Shown: positions 16,478 to 25,117 of the stretch, piece after piece
Layout of the letters: every line of letters starts with the position of its first letter
How positions within the stretch are numbered: the first letter of the stretch is position 1
Assembly (NCBI GenBank): GCA_013151355.1
Contig: JAADIL010000125.1
Location: forward strand, 1 to 32,802
Source of the DNA: Gammaproteobacteria bacterium
GTDB taxonomy: Bacteria > Pseudomonadota > Gammaproteobacteria > SZUA-152
DNA: 32,802 bases
Direction: 5' to 3'
Program-made: the position numbers and the translations under genes
Notes under the pieces: generated by a model
Seen by the model: only the letters and a program-made list of their open reading frames with translations
The model's database searches: none
Told to the model about the DNA's origin: nothing

Positions 16478-16555
16478 CCTGGCATATGACGGGAAATTAT
16501 CACGCACGGTCCCGAGGGGAAATGGGGCTGTGAGGCCTCTGATCTACCCGCCAGC
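16478..16555 (+). ncRNA. Decayed group II intron 3' end (domain V/VI remnant)
   Basis: The stretch around 16485-16515 reads like a domain V (ATATGACGGGAAATTATCAC, then GCACGGTCC) with the GAAA tetraloop and two-base bulge position. The 5' strand has lost the AGC triad and several pairs. The following GAGGGGAAATGGGGCTGTGA, then GGCCTCTGATCTACCC, is domain VI-like. No RT gene remains; a 77-codon ORF across this region lacks RT motifs. The stretch 16171-16477 has no gene I can support. Confidence 0.55.
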
Positions 16556-16880
16556 TTTCTCAGGTTTTCCTGATATTCTGTTGAAAAGGACTGATATATG
16601 ACCTATATCAAGGTCTTAAATTCATCCAATATCAGGTGTTTTATGCGACAAATTTTAGCGAGCTGTTCTGCATAGAGAAAAAGAAAGAGAAAAAGAAGAC
16701 ACCCATCAAATAAAAACTTTGCTCAAACCTATCTCCCAGAAACATTTGCAACACCATGATCAGAAATTTATGGTTTTTGCCAGACAGGCAAAAAATCGAA
16801 AAATTTCCGGCAAACAAACAGATTTTATTTATTTACCCTAGTTGCTTATCCAGGCGTTATGCATCCATAAAGCCTGTAGT

Positions 16881-16922
16881 TTGACAAAAGTCACCCCAAG
16901 AACTAAAGTCTAGTCATACTAG
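16881..16922 (+). promoter_or_regulatory. Promoter and palindromic operator of the toxin-antitoxin operon
   Basis: TTGACA at 16881-16886, a 17-base spacer and TAAAGT at 16904-16909 make a good sigma-70 promoter (perfect -35, 4/6 -10). The palindrome CTAGTCATACTAG (16910-16922) directly follows the -10 box and is 20 bases before the antitoxin ATG. Type II antitoxins repress their own operons through such sites. Confidence 0.65.
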
Positions 16923-16942
16923 TCAGAATCATAGGTATGATT

Positions 16943-17205
16943 ATGAAAAATAATACGTGGCAATTACAAGAAGCAAAGAGTAAATTTAGCCAGCTGGTTG
17001 AAGATGCGATAAACAAGGAACCACAAATCGTCACAAAACATGGTGACATGGTGACAAGGCGGTGGTGATTTTATCATTTGAGGAATATACCAAAATCACC
17101 AAACCAAAAACGGATCTGGTAAAGTTTTTGCGGGACTCTCCCCTGGCAGAAGCAACGCTTGAAATTACAAGAAGCAAAGATATTCCAAGGGATATCAGTT
17201 TATGA
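16943..17205 (+). pseudogene. Phd/YefM-type antitoxin gene, frameshifted by an 8-bp duplication
   Basis: The frame begins MKNNTWQLQEAKSKFSQLVE, the N-terminal DNA-binding part of Phd/YefM antitoxins, and runs to GD. There ATGGTGAC occurs twice in tandem (17040-17055), shifting the frame to a stop at 17068. Without one copy, the frame reads THKHGDKAVVILSFEEYTKI-like sequence (TKHGD, then KAVVILSFEEYT) and continues to RDISL with a TGA at 17203-17205, giving exactly 84 residues. That stop overlaps the toxin ATG by four bases. The C-terminal half would normally neutralise the toxin. Another in-frame ATG at 16937 is possible. Confidence 0.85.
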
Positions 17206-17630
17206 AATACCTTCTTGATACCTGTGTAATCTCAGAAGTGATAAAACCAAAGCCAGACAGAAAAGTTCTCGGATGGCTAAAAAATCAAGATGAAAAAAGC
17301 CTGTATCTCAGCGTGCTCACATTTGGTGAAATCGAAAAAGGTATTGAGAAATCAGTTGATGAGAGGAAAAAAAACAAACTCAGATTATGGGTCGAGGAAG
17401 ACTTAAAGCAACGTTTTGAAGGGCGAATACTCCCAATAGATATGCAAGTGGCGTCCAGGTGGGGAGAGATACAGGGCAAGTCAGAAACAGCAGGTAAACC
17501 ACTTCCTTCAATTGATGGATTAATAGCGGTTACAGGTCTGGTAAACAATTGTATTGTAGTTACAAGAAATATATCGGATATGCAGCAAAGCTCCGTGGAA
17601 TTGCATAATCCCTGGGGCAATAATGCATAA
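17202..17630 (+). CDS. vapC: PIN-domain toxin, VapC/FitB-like ribonuclease
   Basis: A 142-residue PIN-domain protein. The acidic catalytic set is intact: D6 in YLLDTCVISE, E43 in TFGEIEKG, D105 in PSIDGLIA and D126 in TRNISDM. VapC toxins are Mg-dependent endoribonucleases that cut specific RNAs, often tRNA. The partner gene directly upstream is Phd/YefM-like rather than VapB-like, as in FitAB-type pairs, and overlaps by four bases. The antitoxin is broken, so this toxin must be unexpressed, weak, neutralised by another antitoxin, or the frameshift is not real. The stop codon lies within the shared 18-bp islet end. Confidence 0.88.
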   Translation: MKYLLDTCVISEVIKPKPDRKVLGWLKNQDEKSLYLSVLTFGEIEKGIEKSVDERKKNKLRLWVEEDLKQRFEGRILPIDMQVASRWGEIQGKSETAGKPLPSIDGLIAVTGLVNNCIVVTRNISDMQQSSVELHNPWGNNA

Positions 17631-17640
17631 CGAATCAGGT
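17623..17640. repeat. 18-bp right-end signature of islet B (attC-half-like)
   Basis: Exact copy of 8343-8360 (ATGCATAACGAATCAGGT). It contains the TAA stop of the toxin gene. Its first ten bases, ATGCATAACG, also occur inverted at 16855-16864 as CGTTATGCAT, preceded by CCAGG. The toxin-antitoxin operon is therefore bracketed in a layout like an integron cassette. Confidence 0.6.
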
Positions 17641-17641
17641 C

Positions 17642-17745
17642 TTGCTTTTTCCCTGAGGCTTTATTGCCCGACTAATTCGCAAAGTACCAGAAAGTTCTAT
17701 TTGTAGCGGCCTGGCCATGCATCACAAGAAGGGCAAAACGCAAGA
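17642..17745. repeat. Right flanking direct repeat of islet B
   Basis: Partner of 15438-15536 in the same orientation. It begins immediately after the 18-bp islet end and stops 14 bases before the recG stop. It includes a small insertion (AAGAAGGGC region) relative to the left copy. Confidence 0.75.
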
Positions 17746-17759
17746 CCTATGGCTCACAT

Positions 17760-19859
17760 TCACACCTTGCCATATTGCAGACCGTCCCCCAGCCAGCGTC
17801 GCATCAGTGGAGCCACACTCGCAGGGTGTTCTTTCAGCAAAATGTCAGCACACCGGGCGATGCGTGGAATCAGTGCCTGATCCCGTTGAAAATCTGCAAT
17901 ACGCAAATTGACCAGGCCCGTTTGCCGGGTGCCCAGCAATTCGCCCGGGCCTCGAATTTCCAGGTCTCGTTGCGCCACGACAAAGCCGTCATTGCTTTCC
18001 CGTAAAATCGCCAGACGTGCCCGTGCCGTTTTTGATAACGCTGCACCATAAAGCAATACACAATTGCTTTGCTGCGTGCCCCGGCCCACACGCCCACGTA
18101 ACTGATGCAGTTGCGACAAACCCAGGCGCTCTGCATTGTCGATAATCATCAGCGTGGCATTGGGCACATCGACACCCACTTCAATCACGGTGGTGGCGAC
18201 CAGCAGGTCAATTTTACCTGCCTTGAAGACTTCCATCGCTTTGGCTTTTTCCGCTGTCTTGAGCCGACCATGCACGAGGCCGATGCGCAAATCCGGCAGT
18301 GCCATTTGCAAGGCTTCTGCTGTTTCCTGTGCGGCCTGACATTGCAGTTTTTCGGATTCTTCTACCAATGGACACACCCAGTAGGCCTGCCGACCACCCT
18401 GACAGGCCTTGTGGGTACGCGCCACGACTTCATCGCGGCGTTGTTCTGAAATCACTACTGTTTCCACCGGACTGCGGCCCGGCGGTAATTCATCAATAAT
18501 CGATACTTCCAGGTCGGCGTAGGCTGTTTGTGCCAGAGTACGCGGGATGGGGGTCGCGGTCATCACCAGCTGATGTGGGTAACTTTCGCCATGCATATCG
18601 TCAGTCGCACCCTTGTTGCGCAATGACAAACGCTGATGCACACCAAAACGATGTTGCTCATCAATAATCACCAGCCCGAGTTGCCTGAATTCCACGCCTT
18701 CCTGAAACAGGGCCTGGGTCCCTACAATTACCTGTGCACTGCCATCGTTCATCGCCGCCAGGGTATCCTTGCGTGTTGTGCCTTTGGTTTTACCGGAGAG
18801 CCAAAATACCGATACATCCAGTGCAGATAACCATTGGGTAAAATTGATGCGATGCTGCTCGGCCAGCAATTCTGTGGGTGCCATTACTGCCACCTGAAAA
18901 CCTGCTTCCACTGCCTGCAAGGCAGCCATTGCTGCGACAATGGTTTTACCGCTGCCCACATCACCTTGCACCAGGCGTTGCATGGGGTGTGGCTGATTCA
19001 GATCCTGCTTTATTTCATTCACCACCCGTTGTTGGGCTGCAGTTAATTCAAACGGCAGATTTTTTTCCAGGGTTTGTTTTAAACGGCCGGTGACACGCAT
19101 CGCCGATGCGGCCTTTTTTTGTTGCTGTTGACGTAATTGGCGCAAGCTGACCTGATGCGCCAATAATTCTTCAAAGGCGAGGCGTTGCTGCATGGGATGT
19201 TCACCCGCCTGTAGTTTATGCACGTCTGCATCCACGGGTGGATAATGCACATACTGAATGGCGGCTTGCAGGGTGGGCATTTTTTCCTGCTGTAATATTT
19301 CTGCGGGCAGATATTCTGCAAGTTGTGCGGCAAACAATGTTGGTTCTGCCAATACCATGTTAATCAACGCGCGCAGTTTTAACTGGCGCAGGCCTTCTGT
19401 AGCGGGATATACCGGTGTCAGGCGAGCTTCTTTTTTGACGGGCCCGGCATCGTTCTCTACCAACCGATATTCCGGGTGCACCATTTCCAGTGCGCCACCT
19501 GCTGCACGTACTTCACCAAAACATTCTACATGAGCTCCACGTGCCAGGCTTGCCTGTTGTTGCGCGCTGAAATGAAAAAATCGCAGGGTTAAAAAGCCGG
19601 TGCCATCACTAATGCGCGACAACAACATGCGACGACGGCCATGTTTTATTTCGGTGAGCTGTACTTCGCCACGTACGGTAATTTCATCCCCGTTACGCAA
19701 GCTGCCAAGTGCGGCCGTGCGGGTGCGGTCCTGATAACGCAGGGGTAAGTGGAATAATAAATCGGCAATGCAATGAATACCCAGGTTGGCCAGCTTTTGT
19801 TGTACGCTGGGGCCCACTCCTTTTAACCCGGTCAGTGACTGGCTTTGGGAATTCTGCAC
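17760..19859 (-). CDS. recG: ATP-dependent DNA helicase RecG
   Basis: A branched-DNA helicase that reverses stalled replication forks. A GTG at 19859, preceded by GGAAG seven bases upstream, is chosen as start. It gives 699 residues, close to E. coli RecG (693), and begins directly before SLTGLKGVGPSVQQKLANLG, the usual N-terminus. An ATG at 19931 would add 24 unusual residues. The wedge/OB domain covers about 50-200. The helicase core has Walker A GDVGSGKT, the DEQHRFG box and MTATPIPRTLA, then IEVGVDVPNA and QLRGRVGR in the second lobe. It is the last gene of the spoT-side block and faces gpsA across islet B. Confidence 0.95.
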   Translation of the reverse strand: MQNSQSQSLTGLKGVGPSVQQKLANLGIHCIADLLFHLPLRYQDRTRTAALGSLRNGDEITVRGEVQLTEIKHGRRRMLLSRISDGTGFLTLRFFHFSAQQQASLARGAHVECFGEVRAAGGALEMVHPEYRLVENDAGPVKKEARLTPVYPATEGLRQLKLRALINMVLAEPTLFAAQLAEYLPAEILQQEKMPTLQAAIQYVHYPPVDADVHKLQAGEHPMQQRLAFEELLAHQVSLRQLRQQQQKKAASAMRVTGRLKQTLEKNLPFELTAAQQRVVNEIKQDLNQPHPMQRLVQGDVGSGKTIVAAMAALQAVEAGFQVAVMAPTELLAEQHRINFTQWLSALDVSVFWLSGKTKGTTRKDTLAAMNDGSAQVIVGTQALFQEGVEFRQLGLVIIDEQHRFGVHQRLSLRNKGATDDMHGESYPHQLVMTATPIPRTLAQTAYADLEVSIIDELPPGRSPVETVVISEQRRDEVVARTHKACQGGRQAYWVCPLVEESEKLQCQAAQETAEALQMALPDLRIGLVHGRLKTAEKAKAMEVFKAGKIDLLVATTVIEVGVDVPNATLMIIDNAERLGLSQLHQLRGRVGRGTQQSNCVLLYGAALSKTARARLAILRESNDGFVVAQRDLEIRGPGELLGTRQTGLVNLRIADFQRDQALIPRIARCADILLKEHPASVAPLMRRWLGDGLQYGKV

Positions 19860-19970
19860 GTAAGTTCTTCCATTAATGTGTCTAACGGTAATCAGGTACC
19901 GCCGTGCAACGAGAAAATCCGGGCATTGCACAGGAGCGGGCCCGCAATAATGAAAGACCCGGGAGTAATG

Positions 19971-20381
19971 TCAGGTCAGCACCATAATAGCATCCATTTC
20001 CACCGGTACACCTTTGGGCAGGCTGGCGACGCCGACTGCAGCACGTGCCGGGTAGGGTTGTTGAAAATAATCGGCCATTATTTCATTCACCAGTGCAAAG
20101 TGAGAAAGGTCGGTAAGAAAAATATTTAATTTGGCGATATCTGCCAGACTGCCGCCTGCCGCCATGGCAACGGCTTGCAGATTATCAAACACCTGGCGGA
20201 TTTGTGTCGCCATATCCGCATCAGCGACTTCCATGGTTTCCGGTACTAGTGGAATTTGCCCGGAAAGGTACACGGTATCACCGACTTTTATTGCCTGTGA
20301 ATAGGTACCAATGGCATCGGGTGCAGCATCGGTATGTATTGCTTCATGCTTTTTTGTTTCAGCATTAATAGCCTGACTCAT
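19971..20381 (-). CDS. ridA: 2-iminobutanoate/2-iminopropanoate deaminase RidA
   Basis: A 136-residue member of the Rid/YjgF/YER057c family. [20 protein letters not shown] and [21 protein letters not shown] are the family hallmarks. The Arg in YPARAAV binds the substrate carboxylate, and the terminal VEMDAI carries the conserved Glu. RidA hydrolyses reactive enamine/imine intermediates released by pyridoxal-phosphate enzymes. It lies 43 bases after spoT, an order also found in Pseudomonas, and is likely co-transcribed. The N-terminus is about eight residues longer than E. coli RidA. Confidence 0.95.
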   Translation of the reverse strand: MSQAINAETKKHEAIHTDAAPDAIGTYSQAIKVGDTVYLSGQIPLVPETMEVADADMATQIRQVFDNLQAVAMAAGGSLADIAKLNIFLTDLSHFALVNEIMADYFQQPYPARAAVGVASLPKGVPVEMDAIMVLT

Positions 20382-20424
20382 CAGTGTTCTCCTTTTTTTA
20401 TTAATCCGGGTTAAATATGAATGA

Positions 20425-22596
20425 TTATGACTTTGATCGTGCGATTTTTACTACACCTTCAGTCGATTTTATACGTCGCATCAATTGCGCCAAATGCACA
20501 CGGTTTTTCACGGATACGGTAAACATCATTGTGGAATAACGGCCATCACGTTCTGTAATGGACACATTTTCAATATTGGAGCCAAGGTCTGAAATAGCTG
20601 CCGCCACTGTTGCCAGAACGCCGCGCCGGTTTGCCGTATCTGCACGAATGTCGACAGGATAAAATCCTTCAACATCTTTCTCCCACTGTACATCAACCCA
20701 GCGTTCCGGGCTATTTTTGAATTCGCCCACATTTTTGCAGCCGCGCAAATGTATTACGATACCCCGGCCCGCACTCACAAACCCCAGGATCGGATCACCT
20801 GGAATCGGATGGCAACACTTGGCGTAAGTGACAACAGAACCTTCTGTACCACGAATAGCCAGTGGTCGATTAATCGGGCGGTTGACCGATGCTCTCATCC
20901 AGCCCGGTGCATAGCGGTTAAACATGCCTTTCACACCGGCACTTTCCTGATTGTGCAAATTTTTGCCTGACTGAATATCGACGATTTGTCGGGCGACCAC
21001 TGATGCCACCCGTTTTCCCAGACTGACATCTTCGTAAAGGTCTTCCAGGGTTTTTACATTCAGGTTGTTCAGGATTTTATGTTGTGACTCTGGTGAAAAC
21101 TTGTCCCAGGAAATCGAAATGGCCGCCATCGCTTTTTCCAGCAGGCGTTTTCCCAGGCTGATGGCTTCATCCTGGTGCATGTGTTTCAAAAAATAACGTA
21201 TATTGGCACGGGCCTTGCCCGTGGTGACAAAGTCCAGCCAGACCGGATTTGGCTTTGCGCCGGGCGCAGTAATAATTTCCACCGTTTGCCCGTTGAGCAA
21301 TACACTTCGCAGCGGAGACAGGTGCCGGTCAATCATCACCGAGACGCAAGTATTGCCCACATCGGTGTGTACCGCATAGGCAAAATCCAGCGCCGTGGCA
21401 CCACGTGAAATATTCATGATGTCACCTTCCGGAGTGAACACATACACCTCGTCGGGAAACAAATCGATTTTTGCATTTTCAAGAAATTCTTCGGAGTTGC
21501 CTGCATTTTGCTGCATTTCCAGCAAGCGTTTGAGCCACTCGGTGGCATGTACCGGCGTGGCGTCACCCGTTTTATACAACCAGTGTGCGGCAATGCCGGC
21601 TTCTGCCACACGTTGCATATCTTCTGATCGAATCTGAACTTCAATGGGAATGCCGTAAGGACTAAACAAAATAGTGTGTAAGGACTGGTAACCATTGGCT
21701 TTGGGTATGGCAATATAATCCTTGAACCGGCCCGGCACGGGTTTATATAGATTATGCACAACACCTAATGCGCGATAACAGGTATCAACTTTATCGACAA
21801 CCAGCCTGAACGCAAAAACATCTGCAACTTCTTTAAACGTCAGGGCCTTGTTGTGCATTTTTTGATAAATACTGTAAAGGTGTTTTTCTCTGCCAATAAC
21901 AGGAACATCCAGTCCTTCACTGCGCAACCGCTCTTCAATGGCGATACGAATTTTATCGATAATTTCTTTACGATGACCACGAGCCTGTTTTACTGCTTTG
22001 TCCAGCACCCGGTAGCGTAGCGGGTGGATTGCCTCAAAACACAAGTCCTCTAATTCCAGACAGATATTTTTCATGCCCAGGCGATTGGCAATGGGCGCAT
22101 AAATATCCAGCGTTTCGCGTGCAATGCGCCGTTTTTTATCGGGCCGCATGACGTCCAGGGTGCGCATGTTGTGCAGACGGTCTGCCAGTTTGATGAGAAT
22201 AATGCGGATATCCTTCGCCATGGCGAGGATCATTTTGCGGAAATTTTCTGCCTGCGCTTCGGCTTTGCTGCCAAACTTGACCTGTGTCAGCTTGGTCACA
22301 CCATCCACCAGAGCAGCGACCTCTTCGCTGAAATTACTTTCCAGGCTTTCTCTGACGGTTTCAGTATCTTCAATCACATCATGCAACAGGGCTGCGATGA
22401 TGGTGTTGTAGTCCATACGCATTTCGGCCAGGATTCTGGCCACGGCAAGCGGATGATAAATATAGGGCTCACCACTCAGGCGATGTTGGCCTTCGTGAGC
22501 TTCCGCACCAAACAGGTACGCCCGATAAACTTCTTTTACCTGATCCGGTTCAAGATACCCTTCCAGCAGAGTACACAGATCATGGATTAGAAACAC
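20425..22596 (-). CDS. spoT: Bifunctional (p)ppGpp synthetase/hydrolase SpoT
   Basis: A 723-residue long RelA/SpoT homolog. The N-terminal HD hydrolase domain has [16 protein letters not shown] and LLHDVIEDT (residues about 30-75) and continues [11 protein letters not shown]. The synthetase domain follows ([45 protein letters not shown]), then TGS ([18 protein letters not shown]), a zinc-finger/helical region with CCHPIPGD, and a C-terminal ACT domain ([20 protein letters not shown]). The HD motif is intact, so hydrolysis is expected. It governs the stringent response together with the rpoZ product, encoded just upstream. Confidence 0.96.
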   Translation of the reverse strand: MFLIHDLCTLLEGYLEPDQVKEVYRAYLFGAEAHEGQHRLSGEPYIYHPLAVARILAEMRMDYNTIIAALLHDVIEDTETVRESLESNFSEEVAALVDGVTKLTQVKFGSKAEAQAENFRKMILAMAKDIRIILIKLADRLHNMRTLDVMRPDKKRRIARETLDIYAPIANRLGMKNICLELEDLCFEAIHPLRYRVLDKAVKQARGHRKEIIDKIRIAIEERLRSEGLDVPVIGREKHLYSIYQKMHNKALTFKEVADVFAFRLVVDKVDTCYRALGVVHNLYKPVPGRFKDYIAIPKANGYQSLHTILFSPYGIPIEVQIRSEDMQRVAEAGIAAHWLYKTGDATPVHATEWLKRLLEMQQNAGNSEEFLENAKIDLFPDEVYVFTPEGDIMNISRGATALDFAYAVHTDVGNTCVSVMIDRHLSPLRSVLLNGQTVEIITAPGAKPNPVWLDFVTTGKARANIRYFLKHMHQDEAISLGKRLLEKAMAAISISWDKFSPESQHKILNNLNVKTLEDLYEDVSLGKRVASVVARQIVDIQSGKNLHNQESAGVKGMFNRYAPGWMRASVNRPINRPLAIRGTEGSVVTYAKCCHPIPGDPILGFVSAGRGIVIHLRGCKNVGEFKNSPERWVDVQWEKDVEGFYPVDIRADTANRRGVLATVAAAISDLGSNIENVSITERDGRYSTMMFTVSVKNRVHLAQLMRRIKSTEGVVKIARSKS

Positions 22597-22690
22597 CGGG
22601 TTCCCTTCTTTAGTTGTAAAGTTTTTAGTGGAGAAACAAAAAGTTCCACGCCTTCAGACGGCAGCTATCCTGACAAAGAGGGTTTTGCCC

Positions 22691-22710
22691 CTCCCCCCTG
22701 AAGGGGGAAG
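22691..22710 (-). repeat. GC-rich hairpin between rpoZ and spoT
   Basis: On the minus strand CTTCCCCC-TTCA-GGGGGGAG forms eight pairs including one wobble. The surrounding CCCCTCATCCCGACC-like sequence resembles widely dispersed intergenic repeats. It lies in the 219-base rpoZ-spoT spacer and could attenuate or stabilise the shared transcript. No T run follows, so it is not a clear terminator. Confidence 0.5.
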
Positions 22711-22815
22711 GTCGGGATGAGGGGTGGAACGTACGGAGGCTGTTTCATGCCCCCAAAATCTTTCTGCCTGTCACATGCCTTCAGCAAAGAACGTGTGACA
22801 ACGCACTAATTGTTA

Positions 22816-23103
22816 TTAACCGTCATTTCGCTCGGCAAATTCAGCTGCTTCCATCGCAGCCGCTTCTGCCTCGGCAGCTTCGCGTGCCAGACGTTCATCA
22901 GCGGCCATTTTGTCCAGGATTTTATCACTGATTTTGCCTGCACCAATTTCACGCAGGGCAACGACTGTGGCCTTGTCATTTTCCCAGTCCACCATTGCTT
23001 CCTTGCCGTTAACCAGTTGTCGGGCGCGTTTGCTTGCCAACAACACCAGCTCAAAACGACTGTTGACGTTTTCCAGACAATCTTCAACGGTGACTCGTGC
23101 CAT
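22816..23103 (-). CDS. rpoZ: RNA polymerase omega subunit
   Basis: A 95-residue omega subunit. The start ATG at 23103 has GGAG seven bases upstream and yields the canonical [20 protein letters not shown]; a longer in-frame extension to 23277 has no family character. [10 protein letters not shown] and [15 protein letters not shown] are conserved. The Ala/Glu-rich C-terminal tail is typical. Omega helps assemble RNA polymerase by binding beta-prime and forms part of ppGpp site 1. It lies between gmk and spoT as in E. coli. Confidence 0.96.
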   Translation of the reverse strand: MARVTVEDCLENVNSRFELVLLASKRARQLVNGKEAMVDWENDKATVVALREIGAGKISDKILDKMAADERLAREAAEAEAAAMEAAEFAERNDG

Positions 23104-23278
23104 GATGTAAAACTCCTGAATGTGAATCGTAAAAACGAATTCTGATAATTTGAATGTGGCCCCCACTGTCGCAAAACCGGCGAATTTCCACGAGGGCGGA
23201 AAATTGTACAAAAATGTGCCCGGTTTTACCAGTGAAAAAACGGCTGACGGGTTCGGATAAAAATTGGGCAGAGTCACA

Positions 23279-23908
23279 TTAGTCCAGCAAATCCGCCAAT
23301 AAATCTTTTAATTGCACACGCTGGCGCTTAATCCCCAGTCGCTGGCTGCTGATGACTGTCCGTAAATCCGCCACGGCGGTATCAAAATCGTCATTTACCA
23401 CGACATAATCAAACTCATCGTAATGCGACATTTCGGCTTCCGCGTCTCGCATGCGCCGGGCAATAACAGCTCCGTCGTCCTGGTCGCGTTCGGTGAGCCG
23501 TTCCCGCAATGCTGCTTTGGAAGGTGGCAAAATAAAAATGCCCACAGCATCCGCAAAACGCTCACGTATTTGGTGAGCCCCCTGCCAGTCGATCTCCAGA
23601 ATCACATCTTGTCCCGAGGCCAGCTGCGTCATTACTGCCGCTTGCGATGTGCCGTAATAATGATCAAAAACCCGGGCGTGCTCCAGAAAATCTGCCTGGG
23701 CAATCATTTGCTTGAACGTGTTTTCATTCACAAAATGATAATGCACGCCGTCCTGCTCGCCGGGACGCATGGCCCGCGTGGTGTGGGACACCGACACTCC
23801 AATACCGTTCGCATTTTCAAGCAATACCGTTAACAGGCTTGTTTTGCCTGCACCGGAAGGTGCCGAAACAATGTAAAGCGTGCCGTTGACAGCTTGCTGC
23901 TGTGTCAT
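23279..23908 (-). CDS. gmk: Guanylate kinase
   Basis: A 209-residue cytoplasmic enzyme phosphorylating GMP/dGMP with ATP. P-loop APSGAGKTS lies at residues 16-24. The GMP-binding [32 protein letters not shown] and [11 protein letters not shown] are characteristic, with the lid [24 protein letters not shown]. Gmk is inhibited by (p)ppGpp in some bacteria, though not strongly in all proteobacteria. It is followed after 175 bases by rpoZ, a spacer large enough for a separate rpoZ promoter. Confidence 0.96.
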   Translation of the reverse strand: MTQQQAVNGTLYIVSAPSGAGKTSLLTVLLENANGIGVSVSHTTRAMRPGEQDGVHYHFVNENTFKQMIAQADFLEHARVFDHYYGTSQAAVMTQLASGQDVILEIDWQGAHQIRERFADAVGIFILPPSKAALRERLTERDQDDGAVIARRMRDAEAEMSHYDEFDYVVVNDDFDTAVADLRTVISSQRLGIKRQRVQLKDLLADLLD

Positions 23909-24027
23909 GCAGATCCCCCCAAACGTAAATATGGTTAATGTACGTATTAATGGTACTTAGATGTAAATCAAGTGCTAAATTGCCATGTTTCCCGCGGATG
24001 CAGCGAAATCGGGGTAATGAAAATCCA

Positions 24028-24112
24028 ACGCAAAGGCGCGGAGAACGCAAAACCATGTCCTTTCCCGTACCCTCTCATCCTTTGCGCTCTCTGCATCTCC
24101 GCGCCTTTGCGT
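24028..24112. repeat. Palindromic intergenic repeat between yicC and gmk
   Basis: Perfect 16-base arms ACGCAAAGGCGCGGAG (24028-24043) and CTCCGCGCCTTTGCGT (24097-24112) enclose a less regular centre that also pairs partly (GCAAA/TTTGC). Similar 'CGCAAAGGCGC(A/G)GAG' palindromes are scattered between genes in many proteobacteria. It lies in the 330-base spacer upstream of gmk. No gene is seen in the rest of 23909-24238. Confidence 0.75.
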
Positions 24113-24238
24113 CAGATTTTATGCCCTTGTGATTCATGACCAGGGAACAGCCTGTTTCGCTGAATATAAACCAATGATTTTATTCGGTTGGATATTTTTA
24201 GCGCTTGATTCACATTTAATGTGATAAACGTGCCTGAT

Positions 24239-25117
24239 TTACTCGATGTTTTGAATTTGCTCCCGCATTTGCTCGATCAGCACCTTTAATTCCACCGAAA
24301 CGGCTGTGGTATCGGTATGCACCGATTTTGAACCCAGGGTATTGGCCTCCCGGTTCAGCTCCTGCATGAGAAAATCCAGCCGCCGACCCACCGGCTCATC
24401 CTGGGCCAATACTCGCCGTACTTCGTCAATATGGGCCTTGAGGCGTTCGATTTCTTCGTCTACATCAGCTTTGTTGAGCAGTAATACAACTTCCTGCTCC
24501 AGTCGTGCCGGGTCCAGCTCGCCACGGATTTCCGCCAGACGTTTTTCCAGGCGCTCGCGCGTAGCCTGCAAAATCGCCGGTAAACGCTCCATGACTATTT
24601 TCACCTGCACATCAATAGCGGCGCAACGTGCTTCGATGACTGCCTTGAGCTTTTCACCTTCACGCGCCCGCGAATCCAGCAAATCGGCCAGCGCAGTCTC
24701 CAGCAGGGTCTGGGCATCGGTCGCCAGTTGTTGCATGTTTTTCTCGGGCGCCCTTAGTACTCCCGGCCATTGCAGCACCTCCAGCGCATTGATTGGGGCC
24801 GCGCTGTATAATAATTGATCAATTTCCCGGGTAATATGTGCCAGTTTTTCCACCAGGGCTGTATCAATTTCCAGCGACGGTTGCTCACGATTTGTCTGCT
24901 GGCCGGTTGTTTGAAAACGCAGGGTGGCATCAATTTTTCCGCGCCTGATCCGTTTGGCCACCTGCTCCCGAATCTTCGGTTCCAGAAAACGCAGTTCTTC
25001 CGGCAAGCGCAGGCTGACTTCAGAAAACCGGTGATTGACCGATCTTAATTCCCAGACGAGGTACCCATTTTCAGTATCGCCTTCCTGTCGGGAAAACGCC
25101 GTCATGCTGTGAATCAT
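24239..25117 (-). CDS. yicC: YicC-family endoribonuclease
   Basis: A 292-residue protein. The ATG at 25117 has GGGAG eight bases upstream and gives the canonical start MIHSMTAFSRQEGD; E. coli YicC has 287 residues. An in-frame upstream extension reaching 25312 has no family character and would overlap the divergent kinase gene. The N-terminal YicC domain has LVWELRSVNHRFSEVSLRLPEELR. The C-terminal DUF1732 region ends RLDFLMQELNREANTLGSKS, then a helical tail. YicC is reported as an endoribonuclease acting with PNPase on small RNAs. It heads the minus-strand block and diverges from the kinase gene. Confidence 0.94.
   Translation of the reverse strand: MIHSMTAFSRQEGDTENGYLVWELRSVNHRFSEVSLRLPEELRFLEPKIREQVAKRIRRGKIDATLRFQTTGQQTNREQPSLEIDTALVEKLAHITREIDQLLYSAAPINALEVLQWPGVLRAPEKNMQQLATDAQTLLETALADLLDSRAREGEKLKAVIEARCAAIDVQVKIVMERLPAILQATRERLEKRLAEIRGELDPARLEQEVVLLLNKADVDEEIERLKAHIDEVRRVLAQDEPVGRRLDFLMQELNREANTLGSKSVHTDTTAVSVELKVLIEQMREQIQNIE

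Larger units (their letters stand above)
15559..16710. mobile_element. Segment bounded by perfect 15-bp inverted repeats
   Basis: TTGATGGGTGTCTTC at 15559-15573 and its exact complement at 16696-16710 bracket the outer-membrane-like gene and the group II intron remnant. No transposase is encoded, and no target-site duplication is visible outside the arms. It may be a non-autonomous mobile unit within islet B. One such 15-bp match somewhere in a window this size could arise by chance, so confidence is limited. Confidence 0.4.

Noticed and set aside
16300-16533. 77-codon ORF over the group II intron remnant, possible reverse transcriptase end
   Set aside because: No RT or maturase motif; it overlaps the structured RNA remnant and is probably spurious.
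17632-17745. Complete attC site after the toxin gene
   Set aside because: Only the left half (GCATAACGAATCAGG) is recognisable; no matching right core GTTATGC follows within the repeat.
22677-22730. Rho-independent terminator between rpoZ and spoT
   Set aside because: Strong stem but no T tract on the transcribed strand; called a repeat hairpin instead.
23104-23277. N-terminal extension of rpoZ to an upstream ATG
   Set aside because: Omega proteins start MARVTVEDC; the ATG at 23103 has a good ribosome binding site and the extension lacks family character.
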